Origin: Rhodococcus zopfii NBRC 100606 = JCM 9919
Lineage (GTDB): Bacteria; Actinomycetota; Actinomycetes; Mycobacteriales; Mycobacteriaceae
Length of the DNA stretch: 64,000 nt
NCBI RefSeq assembly: GCF_001895025.1
Contig: NZ_BCXI01000007.1
Span: forward strand, 62,001 to 126,000
Direction of reading: 5' to 3'
The notes beneath the pieces were generated by a model. It was not told the origin of the DNA, searched no databases, and worked only from the letters and a program-made list of their open reading frames with translations. The position numbers and the translations under genes are program-made. Shown piece by piece: positions 18,653-25,893 of this stretch (the stretch's first letter is position 1; each line of letters starts with the position of its first letter).

Positions 18653-19624
18653 CTAGAGGTGGTGTTTGAAGGTGTCGTAGTCCGCATCGGGTTCGCCCGT
18701 GGGACGGAAGTATTCGATGTTGCGCAGGGTGTGCCCCCACTCCTCGCGCGGTCGCCACTTGGCCTGGACACGCATGCCCATGCGCACATCGGCGGCGTCG
18801 CACTCGAGGATCAGGTGCAGGAACGGGATGTCCGCGCCGTCGAGCAGCACATAGGCCGCGACGTAGGGCGGTTTGATCTGCTGGCCCAGGAACGGGACAT
18901 TGACGATGCAGAACGTGGTGACCGTGCCCTTGTCGGACAGTTCCACCTGCTCCTTGGTGGGGATGCCGTCGGTCGGGCTCGAGCCGCGGGGCGGGACGTA
19001 GACGGGGTCGCCCGGGCCGGTGCGCCCGCCGATGATCTTGCCCTCGGCAAGGCCACGCAGGTAGTAGGACTCCTCGGCGGAGGCGGTGTGCTTGTAGTAC
19101 AGGTCGATGGGGGTGACGATCATCGAGACCGGATCCCCCTCGTCGGCCTGCGGCGCTTCGGTGGCCTCGCCTGGTTCGAACGCGGCGATGTCGTTGATGT
19201 GGCCGACACGCTCGTCGGCCCAGCGCACCCGCACCCGCATGCCGGTCTCGATGTCCTCGGGGGATTCGACGTCCACGGCGTGCAGGATCGAGGAGTCGGC
19301 GCCGTCGAGACGGATGAACGCCCACGCGAACGGGCGGTCGAACGGCTGGCCCGGCAGCGGAAGCGCGTTCCACGTCCAGCTGAGGACCGTTCCGGTCTGT
19401 CCGACCTCGACGAAATCCAGCAGCGGCTCATGGGTGGCCGGGTCGTACTCCGGCGGCGGAACGAGCACCCGCCCGTCGGATCCGCGGGCCCCCACGATCC
19501 GGCCGTTGCGCAGACCTGTGACGAAGGCTCCCACGGTCGGTCCGGTGGATCGGGTGTAGTCGAACTTCAGATTCAGTGGTGCGCTCAGCGGTGGCTCGAC
19601 AACCGCGCTCTTTCCCAGGCTCAC
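18653..19624 (-). CDS. Tandem DUF35/OB-fold partner of Ltp proteins (Rv3521-like)
   Basis: A 323-residue protein with two similar OB-type halves. The first (about 1-155) has LRNGRIVGARGSDGRVLVPP and TVLSWTWNAL; the second (about 165-320) has LAEGKIIGGRTGPGDPVYVPP and TVTTFCIVNVP. Both keep the strand pattern of DUF35 proteins, but the four-Cys zinc ribbon of many single-domain relatives is absent. It heads the minus-strand operon with ltp4 and ltp3, as Rv3521 does in Mtb, and is likely the obligate partner giving the aldolase activity. The GTG at 19624 lies just inside a full KstR box; longer starts would run through the operator. Confidence 0.85.
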   Translation of the reverse strand: MSLGKSAVVEPPLSAPLNLKFDYTRSTGPTVGAFVTGLRNGRIVGARGSDGRVLVPPPEYDPATHEPLLDFVEVGQTGTVLSWTWNALPLPGQPFDRPFAWAFIRLDGADSSILHAVDVESPEDIETGMRVRVRWADERVGHINDIAAFEPGEATEAPQADEGDPVSMIVTPIDLYYKHTASAEESYYLRGLAEGKIIGGRTGPGDPVYVPPRGSSPTDGIPTKEQVELSDKGTVTTFCIVNVPFLGQQIKPPYVAAYVLLDGADIPFLHLILECDAADVRMGMRVQAKWRPREEWGHTLRNIEYFRPTGEPDADYDTFKHHL

Positions 19625-19633
19625 AACTTCGAG

Positions 19634-19647
19634 TAGAACAGGTTCTA
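19634..19647. promoter_or_regulatory. KstR box between the DUF35 operon and the LLM gene
   Basis: TAGAACAGGTTCTA is a full match to TnnAACnnGTTnnA and a near-perfect palindrome. It is 10 bases from the DUF35 GTG and 69 bases from the divergent LLM start, so it can control both. Confidence 0.88.
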
Positions 19648-19715
19648 GGATTTGAGGCAAGGGTAGCGTCCGACCAGGCCGGTTCCGCGCCGACAACCAC
19701 TGCGAAAGGTGCCAT

Positions 19716-20753
19716 ATGAAACTGGGATTGCAGCTCGGCTACTGGGGCGCGCAGCCGCCCGCGAACGCACCGGAACTCGTTGCTGCCGCGGAGGCCGCGG
19801 GCTACGACGCGGTGTTCACCGCGGAGTCCTGGGGTTCGGACGCGTACACCCCGCTCGCCTGGTGGGGATCGGCGACCGAACGGCTGCGTCTGGGCACCTC
19901 CGTCGTCCAGTTGTCGGCGCGCACACCGACCGCCACCGCGATGGCGTCGCTGACCCTCGACCACCTCAGCGGCGGCCGACACATCCTCGGACTCGGTGTC
20001 TCCGGGCCGCAGGTCGTCGAAGGCTGGTACGGGCAACCGTTCGCCAAGCCGCTCGCGCGCACCCGCGAATACGTCGACATCGTCCGAAAGGTCCTGGATC
20101 GCAAGGAACCGGTGACGAGCGACGGGCCTCACTACCCCATGCCCTATACCGGTGAGGGTGCGAGCGGACTCGGCAAGCCGCTCAAGCCGATCACCCATCC
20201 GCTGCGCGCCGACATCCCGATCTGGCTCGGTGCCGAAGGGCCGAAGAACGTCGCGCTCACCGCGGAGATCGCCGACGGCTGGCTCGCCATCTACTACTCG
20301 CCGCGGCTGGCGCCCATGTACAACAAGTGGCTCGACGAGGGCTTCGCCCGCCCCGGTGCCCGCCGTACCCGCGAGGATTTCGAGATCGCGGCGACGTGCC
20401 AGGTCATCGTCACCGATGATCGCGCCGCCACCCTCGCTGCGCAGAAGCCGATCATGGCGCTGTACATCGGCGGCATGGGTGCCCCCGAACTGAACTTCCA
20501 CGCCCAGGTGTACCGGCGCATGGGTTACGACGCGGTCGTCGACGAGGTGACCGAGCTGTTCCGATCCGGCCGCAAAGATGCAGCGGCCGAGGCTATTCCG
20601 GACGAGATGGTGACCGAGACGATGATCGTCGGCAACCGGGACGAGGTTCGGGACGGAGTGCGACGGTGGGAGGATGCGGGGGTGACGATGCTGCTCGTCG
20701 CCTGCCGCGACGCCGACCACGTGCGGTCGCTGGCGGACGTCGTGCTGCGCTGA
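19716..20753 (+). CDS. LLM-class F420-dependent oxidoreductase (Rv3520c-like)
   Basis: A 345-residue luciferase-like enzyme with MKLGLQLGYWGAQPP, YDAVFTAESWGSDAYTPLAWWG, SLTLDHLSGGRHILGLGVSGPQVVEGWYG and the IPIWLGAEGPKNVALTAEIADGW segment. It matches the family of Mtb Rv3520c in size and motifs and keeps its position beside the Rv3521/ltp4/ltp3 block. The ATG at 19716 follows GAAAGG. It shares the KstR-boxed divergent promoter with the DUF35 operon. The steroid substrate is unknown. Confidence 0.87.
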   Translation: MKLGLQLGYWGAQPPANAPELVAAAEAAGYDAVFTAESWGSDAYTPLAWWGSATERLRLGTSVVQLSARTPTATAMASLTLDHLSGGRHILGLGVSGPQVVEGWYGQPFAKPLARTREYVDIVRKVLDRKEPVTSDGPHYPMPYTGEGASGLGKPLKPITHPLRADIPIWLGAEGPKNVALTAEIADGWLAIYYSPRLAPMYNKWLDEGFARPGARRTREDFEIAATCQVIVTDDRAATLAAQKPIMALYIGGMGAPELNFHAQVYRRMGYDAVVDEVTELFRSGRKDAAAEAIPDEMVTETMIVGNRDEVRDGVRRWEDAGVTMLLVACRDADHVRSLADVVLR

Positions 20754-20765
20754 CTGTCCGCTACT

Positions 20766-20837
20766 GTCCGCCTCCGGCGGATCCGAGCGAATGTATCCTT
20801 CGTCTCCTTCAATCGACTGGGTGTACCACTCGCTCAC
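20766..20837 (+). repeat. Left inverted repeat of the cassette (72 bp)
   Basis: It starts GTCCGCCTCCGGCGG and ends ACCACTCGCTCAC. It is about 96% identical to the reverse complement of 21963-22033 and lies 13 bases after the LLM stop codon. Confidence 0.85.
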
Positions 20838-20962
20838 TCCACATTGCGGGAGAACCCGCCCGAGTCGGGTAGTTGTCCACAGGCGGGCAACTTCTCCACA
20901 GCTTCGGCGGTAGTGGTGCTTTCGGCGGCTCAGCGTCGCTACCGGCATCGCATGATCGGTCC

Positions 20963-21919
20963 ATGAGACGAGGGGAGTGGGGCGAGGATCCCGAGATGCT
21001 GATCCGGATCGCGAACCGCGGGATCATCGCCGACGCGACGCTACGGAGGAACGGGGTGTCGGGTTCGGCAATCCATCAGCGATGCAGACCCGGTGGTCCC
21101 TGGGAGCGCGTGCTTCCGGGGATCATCCACCTGCGCAATGGCCGGCTGAGCAACCGTCAGCGGTCCGTTGCCGCGTTGATGTACGGCGGCGACACGGCCA
21201 TCCTGACGGGACGTGCGGCGCTACGTGAATACGGATTCGAAAGCGCCGCTCACGACGCCCACATCCTGCTCCCGGCGGACCAGCGCATCCAGTCGAAAGG
21301 ATTCGTGCTGGTAGAACGTACGCACCGCATGCCGGAACAGGTGAGTCGCCAGGGGCTTCGCTGTGCGCCACTCGTTCGTGCCGTTCTCGACGCGGCACGT
21401 CGTTGCACGACACTCGACGCGACGCGTGCGTTGATCGCCGAAGTCGTGCAACGGAGAGCGGTGACGGTCCCGGAGTTGTCGGAGGAGCTCGAGGTCGGGA
21501 GCGGTCGAGGTTCGGCGTTTCCCCGGACGGTGCTGCGGGAGGTCGCGGCGAACGTACATTCGGTCCCGGAAGCGCACGCACGGAAACTCTGGTTGCGCAG
21601 TGGGTTACCGGAGATGGTGTTCAACCGGGACGTCGTCGATGCCCACGGCAATTTCGTCGCGCGTCCCGACGGCTGGATCGACGAGGTCGCGATGGCGTGG
21701 GAGGTCGACTCGCTCGCATGGCACCTCTCGCCGGCCGACTACAAGAGGACGCTGGAGCGCCGGACGAGAATGCAGGGTCTGGGCATCATCGTTCTGGCGA
21801 CCGCGCCCAGTGCACTTCGGGACAGCCCGGATCGGGTTGTGGCCGAGTTGGTCCGGCACTTCGAGTTGGCGCGGTCGCGTCCACGTCCGAACGTTCGAGT
21901 CGTGATTCCCGGCGAGTGA
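20963..21919 (+). CDS. DUF559/AbiEi-like protein inside the inverted-repeat cassette
   Basis: A 318-residue protein. The N-terminal part (MLIRIANRGIIADATLRRNG, then a PGGPWERVLPGIIHL stretch) resembles the winged-helix AbiEi antitoxin-like domain, followed by ALREYGFES and a helical middle. The C-terminal part (VARPDGWIDE, VAMAWEVDSLAWH, then GLGIIVLATAPSALRDSPDRVVAEL) has the layout of the DUF559/Vsr-like endonuclease fold, with acidic residues at RPDGWIDE and WEVDS. Such proteins are common in multiple copies in Nocardiaceae. No partner toxin or antitoxin gene is adjacent. The ATG at 20963 begins the conserved domain; an earlier ATG at 20873 is possible. Function unknown; defence or addiction is a guess from domain type. 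Confidence 0.7.
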   Translation: MRRGEWGEDPEMLIRIANRGIIADATLRRNGVSGSAIHQRCRPGGPWERVLPGIIHLRNGRLSNRQRSVAALMYGGDTAILTGRAALREYGFESAAHDAHILLPADQRIQSKGFVLVERTHRMPEQVSRQGLRCAPLVRAVLDAARRCTTLDATRALIAEVVQRRAVTVPELSEELEVGSGRGSAFPRTVLREVAANVHSVPEAHARKLWLRSGLPEMVFNRDVVDAHGNFVARPDGWIDEVAMAWEVDSLAWHLSPADYKRTLERRTRMQGLGIIVLATAPSALRDSPDRVVAELVRHFELARSRPRPNVRVVIPGE

Positions 21920-21962
21920 ACCGGGCATCCCGGCTGCGACACCCTCCCCGCACTCCCTGCAT

Positions 21963-22033
21963 GTGAACGAGTGGTACACCCAGTCGATTGAAGGAGACGA
22001 GGGATACATTCGCTCGGACCGCCGGAGGCGGAC
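21963..22033 (-). repeat. Right inverted repeat of the cassette (71 bp)
   Basis: The reverse complement starts GTCCGCCTCCGG and ends ACCACTCGTTCAC. It begins 43 bases after the stop of the cassette gene and merges on its outer side with an 18-bp tandem array. Confidence 0.85.
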
Positions 22034-22083
22034 GGGCACCCGGAGGCGGACGGGCACCCGGAGGCGGATGGGCACCCGGAGGA
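22021..22083 (+). repeat. 18-bp tandem repeat, about 3.5 copies
   Basis: Units cccggaggcggacgggca run at 22021-22038 (first base g), 22039-22056, 22057-22074 (one c-to-t change) and a partial unit to 22083. The first unit overlaps the outer 13 bases of the right inverted repeat, and the core GGAGGCGGAC is the complement of the cassette end. Confidence 0.8.
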
Positions 22084-22123
22084 GAAAGGGGAGTGCGGGA
22101 GGGGGAGGTGGACGACGAGAAGA

Positions 22124-22960
22124 TCAGGCGCCGGTGAATTTCGGCGCGCGCTTCTCGGCGAAGGCGCGGGGGCCTTCCTTGGCGTCGGCGCTCTTGAACA
22201 CCGCGGCACCGAGTTCGGCGTCGATGCGGAAGGCCTCTTCCTCGTGCATGCCTTCGGTCTTGCGGATGGTCTCGAGGATCGCCTGGACGGCGAGGGGGCC
22301 GTTCGCGGAGATGGTTTCGGCGATTTCGAGGGCCTTGTCGAGTGCTCGGCCGTCGGGGACGACGTGACCGATCAGCCCGATCTCCTTCGCCTCGGGCGCT
22401 TTCAGGTGGCGGCCGGTGAGGAGGATGTCCGCGGCGATCGTGTACGGGATCTGGCGGACCAGGCGGACCGCGGAGCCGCCGAGCGGGAACAGTCCCCACT
22501 TTGCCTCGGACACACCGAATTTGGCGCTCTCCCCGGCAACGCGAATGTCGGTGCCCTGCAGGATCTCGGTGCCACCGGCGATGGCGGGGCCCTCGACGGC
22601 GGCGATCAGGGGCTTGGTGAGCCGACGGCCCTTGAGCAGGGCGGGGAGCTTCGACAGGTCCCAGCCGCCGCCTTCGAATTTGTCGCCGGGGGCGGACTTG
22701 TTCATGTCCTTGAGGTCGGCGCCCGCGCAGAACGCGCCGCCCGCGCCGGTGAGGATCGCCACGCGGATCCCGGGATCGCTGTCGACGCGGTCCCACGCCT
22801 CGGCCATGATCCCCATCATTTCACCCGACAGGGCGTTGCGGGCCTCTGGACGGTTCATCGTCACGATGAGTACGTGGCCGCGCTGCTCGACGAGGCAGTG
22901 CGGTGCGCGTTCCGAAATGTCCGAAGATTCGGTGGTGCCGGAGGGCGCGGTAGTGGACAC
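22124..22960 (-). CDS. echA19: Enoyl-CoA hydratase EchA19
   Basis: A 278-residue crotonase-fold enzyme that hydrates the side-chain enoyl-CoA in sterol beta-oxidation. The oxyanion-hole region [15 protein letters not shown], the second motif [19 protein letters not shown] and the [22 protein letters not shown] segment are present, with the catalytic Glu expected in GGTEILQ. The first 18 residues are a Ser/Thr-rich extension relative to Mtb EchA19 (263 residues). It is divergent from fadD19 with a KstR-like box between, the same pairing as Rv3516/Rv3515c. Confidence 0.9.
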   Translation of the reverse strand: MSTTAPSGTTESSDISERAPHCLVEQRGHVLIVTMNRPEARNALSGEMMGIMAEAWDRVDSDPGIRVAILTGAGGAFCAGADLKDMNKSAPGDKFEGGGWDLSKLPALLKGRRLTKPLIAAVEGPAIAGGTEILQGTDIRVAGESAKFGVSEAKWGLFPLGGSAVRLVRQIPYTIAADILLTGRHLKAPEAKEIGLIGHVVPDGRALDKALEIAETISANGPLAVQAILETIRKTEGMHEEEAFRIDAELGAAVFKSADAKEGPRAFAEKRAPKFTGA

Positions 22961-23013
22961 TGAGAACTCCTGAGGTGTTGTGAACTGGATCTCATTCAGC
23001 TCTTGTCAGAAAC

Positions 23014-23027
23014 GGTAACACGTTCTA
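23014..23027. promoter_or_regulatory. KstR box between echA19 and fadD19
   Basis: GGTAACACGTTCTA fits the consensus except for the first base (G for T). It lies 11 bases before the fadD19 GTG and 54 from the echA19 ATG. Confidence 0.75.
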
Positions 23028-23037
23028 CTTTGTTGGC

Positions 23038-24696
23038 GTGGCCCTTAACATCGCAGACCTCGTAGAGCATGCAATCGACCTCGTTCCGGACCGCGTCGCG
23101 CTCGCGGCGGAGGGTCGCGAGATCAGCTATGCGCAGCTGGAGGAACGAGCCAACCGACTTGGGCACTACCTGCTCGAACACGGCGTCGAGCCGGGTGACA
23201 AGGTGGGCATCTACTCGCGCAACACCATCGAGGCCATCGAGGCCATGATCGCGGTGTTCAAGATCCGCGCCGTGATGGTCAACGTCAATTACCGATACGT
23301 CGAGAACGAGTTGCAGTACATCTTCGACAACTCGGACATGGTGGCGCTGGTGCACGAGCGTCGTTACTCCGACAAGGTCGCGAACGTGCTGCCCTCCGTC
23401 CCGCACTTGAAGACCGTCCTCGTCGTCGAGGACGGCACCGATCTCGACTACTCGGCCACCGGGGCGGTCGAGTACGAGGCCGCGCTTGCACAGAGCTCGC
23501 CCGGGCGGGACTTCGGTGAGCGCAGCCCCGACGACCTGTACATGCTCTACACCGGTGGCACCACCGGCTCCCCGAAGGGCGTCATGTGGCGGCACGAGGA
23601 CGTGTGGCGCGTGCTCGGCGGCGGCATCAACTTCGCCACCGGCGAATACGTCCAGGACGAGTGGGATCTCGCGAAGCAGGGCGCCGAGAACGCCGGCCTG
23701 GTCCGCCTGCCGATCCCGCCGATGATCCACGGCGGCGCGCAGTGGGCGACGTTGCAGGCGCTGTTCGGCGGCGGCAAGGCCGTTCTGCTCGCCGAGTTCA
23801 GCGGCCACGCTGTGTGGCAGACCATCGACGAGCACAAGGTCAACCTCATCTTCATCACGGGCGACGCGATGGCGCAGCCGATGCTCGACGCCCTCGACGA
23901 GGGGCACCCGGAAACCGGTCAGCCCTACGACCTTTCGAGCCTGTTCTTCATCGGCTCGAGCGCGGCGCTGTTCTCGCCGGCGCTGAAGGACAAGTTCCTC
24001 GACCTGCTGCCGAACCGGGTGATCTCCGACTCCATCGGCTCGTCCGAAACCGGCTTCGGCGGCATCGGATTCGTTACCAAGGGCCAGTCGCATGTCGGTG
24101 CGCCCACGGTCAAGATCGACGCGTCCACCTCGGTGCTGGACGACGACGGCAACCCGGTCGAGCCGGGCTCGGGCAAGATCGGTCAGATTGCCCGCAGCGG
24201 CCACATCCCGATCGGCTACTACAAGGACGAGGCCAAGACCGCGGCCACCTTCCGTGAGATCAACGGCGTCCGCTACTCGATTCCCGGCGACTACGCGACG
24301 GTCGAGGCAGACGGCAGCGTCACGATGCTGGGCCGTGGTTCGGTCTCGATCAACAGCGGCGGCGAGAAGATCTATCCCGAAGAGGTCGAGGCGGCCCTCA
24401 AATCGCACCCCGACGTGTTCGACGTCCTCGTCGTCGGTGTTCCCGACGAGCGCTGGGGCCAGCGCGTCGCCGCGGTCGTCGCGACCCGCGACGGCCGGCG
24501 TCCGTCCGCGAACGCGCTCGCCGACGCGTGCCGCACCCTGATCGCGGGATACAAGGTGCCGCGCAGCATCTGGTACGTCGACGAGATCAGGCGGTCCCCG
24601 GCCGGCAAGCCGGACTACCGTTGGGCGCTCGAGCAGACCGATTCGCGTCCCGCGGACGACGACTACGCCAACAGCTCCGCGGCCGCGGCCGGATAG
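23038..24696 (+). CDS. fadD19: Steroid-CoA ligase FadD19
   Basis: A 552-residue ANL-superfamily ligase that activates the C26 acid of the sterol side chain as a CoA thioester. The AMP-binding motif MLYTGGTTGSPKG, SSAALFSPALKDKFLDLLP, GSSETGFGG, the PGDYATVEADGSV hinge region and the catalytic lysine region AGKPDY are clear. It begins at GTG 23038 (MALNIADLVEHAIDLVPDRV), immediately after the KstR-like box, so the transcript may have a very short leader. In Rhodococcus FadD19 is tied to C24-branched sterol degradation, matching ltp3/ltp4 nearby. Confidence 0.93.
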   Translation: MALNIADLVEHAIDLVPDRVALAAEGREISYAQLEERANRLGHYLLEHGVEPGDKVGIYSRNTIEAIEAMIAVFKIRAVMVNVNYRYVENELQYIFDNSDMVALVHERRYSDKVANVLPSVPHLKTVLVVEDGTDLDYSATGAVEYEAALAQSSPGRDFGERSPDDLYMLYTGGTTGSPKGVMWRHEDVWRVLGGGINFATGEYVQDEWDLAKQGAENAGLVRLPIPPMIHGGAQWATLQALFGGGKAVLLAEFSGHAVWQTIDEHKVNLIFITGDAMAQPMLDALDEGHPETGQPYDLSSLFFIGSSAALFSPALKDKFLDLLPNRVISDSIGSSETGFGGIGFVTKGQSHVGAPTVKIDASTSVLDDDGNPVEPGSGKIGQIARSGHIPIGYYKDEAKTAATFREINGVRYSIPGDYATVEADGSVTMLGRGSVSINSGGEKIYPEEVEAALKSHPDVFDVLVVGVPDERWGQRVAAVVATRDGRRPSANALADACRTLIAGYKVPRSIWYVDEIRRSPAGKPDYRWALEQTDSRPADDDYANSSAAAAG

Positions 24697-24708
24697 AAGG
24701 GACCGCGG

Positions 24709-25821
24709 ATGCAGACCGACCTCAGCAAGAAGTTCGGAATCGACTACCCGATCTTCGGGTTCACCCCGTCGGAGCACGTGGCCGCGGCGATCAGCCGGGC
24801 CGGTGGGCTCGGTGTCCTGGGGTGCGTGCGGTTCAACGATCCGGACGAGCTCGACGCGACGCTCACCTGGATGGACGACAACACCGACGGCAAGCCGTAC
24901 GGCGTCGACATCGTGATGCCCGCCAAGGTGCCCACCGAGGGCAGTGCCGTCGACCTCGACAAGCTCATCCCCGCGGAGCACCGCGCATTCGTCGACCGCA
25001 CCCTCACCGAACTGGGGGTGCCCCCGCTCGGGGACGACGCCGAACACGCCACGGGCGTGCTGGGCTGGCTGCATTCGGTGGCGCGGTCGCACGTCGACGT
25101 CGCACTCGCACACCGTCCGGCGCTGATCGCCAACGCGCTCGGCTCCCCGCCGAAGGACGTCATCGACCTCGCGCACGAACACGGTGTCCCGGTCGCGGCG
25201 CTCGCCGGCGCCGTCGACCACGCGAAGCGGCACGTCGAGAACGGCGTCGACATCGTCATCGCACAGGGATACGAGGCCGGCGGCCACACCGGCGAGATCG
25301 CGTCGATGGTGCTGTGGCCCGAAATCGTCGACGCGCTCGGTGATTCCGCGTCGGTGCTCGCCGCCGGTGGCATCGGCTCCGGTCGCCAGATCGCGGCGGC
25401 GCTGGCGCTCGGAGCATCCGGTGTGTGGATGGGCTCGTATTGGCTCACCACGTCCGAGTACAAGCTCGGCGGAGCGGACAAGGGACCCACCGCGATCCAG
25501 CGGGCGCTGCTCGCCGCGACCTCCGCGGACACGGTGCGCTCGCGCATCTACTCGGGCAAGCCCGCGCGGCTGCTCAAGACGAAATGGACCGACGCGTGGG
25601 CGAAACCCGACGCGCCGGCGCCGCTGCCGATGCCGCTGCAGAACATTCTCGTCAGCGAGGCGCACCAGCGGATCTCGGCGGGCAGCGACCCCGAGGTCGT
25701 CGCGATGCCTGCGGGACAGATCGTCGGCCGCATGAACGAGATCCGGCCGGTCGCCGAGATCATCGCCGAATTGGTGGCGGAATACGACAGGACCGTCGAC
25801 CGCCTCGACGCGGCACGCTAG
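24709..25821 (+). CDS. Nitronate monooxygenase-like FMN protein (2-NPD family)
   Basis: A 370-residue TIM-barrel flavoprotein: YPIFGFTPSEHVAAAISRAGGLGVLG, ALIANALGSPP, VDIVIAQGYEAGGHTGE and the FMN phosphate loop VLAAGGIGSGRQIAAALALGA. It lies 12 bases after fadD19 and is probably co-transcribed from the KstR-controlled promoter. Members in steroid clusters (for example IpdC/Rv3553) act as enoyl-CoA reductases on ring-derived CoA esters, so a flavin-dependent reductase role is more likely than nitronate oxidation. It is a paralogue of the gene at 35766. A 15-bp hairpin follows. Confidence 0.85.
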   Translation: MQTDLSKKFGIDYPIFGFTPSEHVAAAISRAGGLGVLGCVRFNDPDELDATLTWMDDNTDGKPYGVDIVMPAKVPTEGSAVDLDKLIPAEHRAFVDRTLTELGVPPLGDDAEHATGVLGWLHSVARSHVDVALAHRPALIANALGSPPKDVIDLAHEHGVPVAALAGAVDHAKRHVENGVDIVIAQGYEAGGHTGEIASMVLWPEIVDALGDSASVLAAGGIGSGRQIAAALALGASGVWMGSYWLTTSEYKLGGADKGPTAIQRALLAATSADTVRSRIYSGKPARLLKTKWTDAWAKPDAPAPLPMPLQNILVSEAHQRISAGSDPEVVAMPAGQIVGRMNEIRPVAEIIAELVAEYDRTVDRLDAAR

Positions 25822-25840
25822 AAGACCCGGGGGAGGGTGC

Positions 25841-25873
25841 AGTGCCCGGGACGGAGAATCCGTCCCGGGCACT
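25841..25873. terminator. Bidirectional hairpin between convergent genes
   Basis: A perfect 15-bp stem (25841-25855 with 25859-25873), arm AGTGCCCGGGACGGA, loop GAA, lies between the stops at 25821 (+) and 25894 (-). It marks the end of the conserved sterol segment and the start of the nitrogen-oxide module. Confidence 0.75.
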
Positions 25874-25893
25874 TGCGTGCCGCGACTCGATGG

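Larger units (their letters stand above)
20766..22033. mobile_element. Single-gene cassette bounded by ~72-bp inverted repeats
   Basis: The segment 20766-20837 and the reverse complement of 21963-22033 match at all but three positions: a one-base indel and two transitions. Between them lies one gene (20963-21919) of the DUF559/AbiEi-like type. The unit fits exactly between the Rv3520c-like LLM stop and the convergent echA19 stop, where Mtb has other genes. No transposase is encoded and I see no clear target-site duplication. It therefore looks like a non-autonomous element or a gene captured between two inverted copies of a repeat. Confidence 0.6.

Noticed and set aside
21963-22130. A possible small arginine-rich protein reading through the 18-bp array (RRRTGTRRRTG)
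   Set aside because: It arises from the repeat itself, starts within the inverted repeat, and the same repeat peptide appears only by translation of the arm; no ribosome site with a suitable start codon.
22996-25872. A 958-residue minus-strand open frame over fadD19 and the following gene
   Set aside because: It is antisense to two clear genes, has the Arg/Gly/Val-rich low-complexity composition of a GC-rich shadow frame, and shows no family motif.
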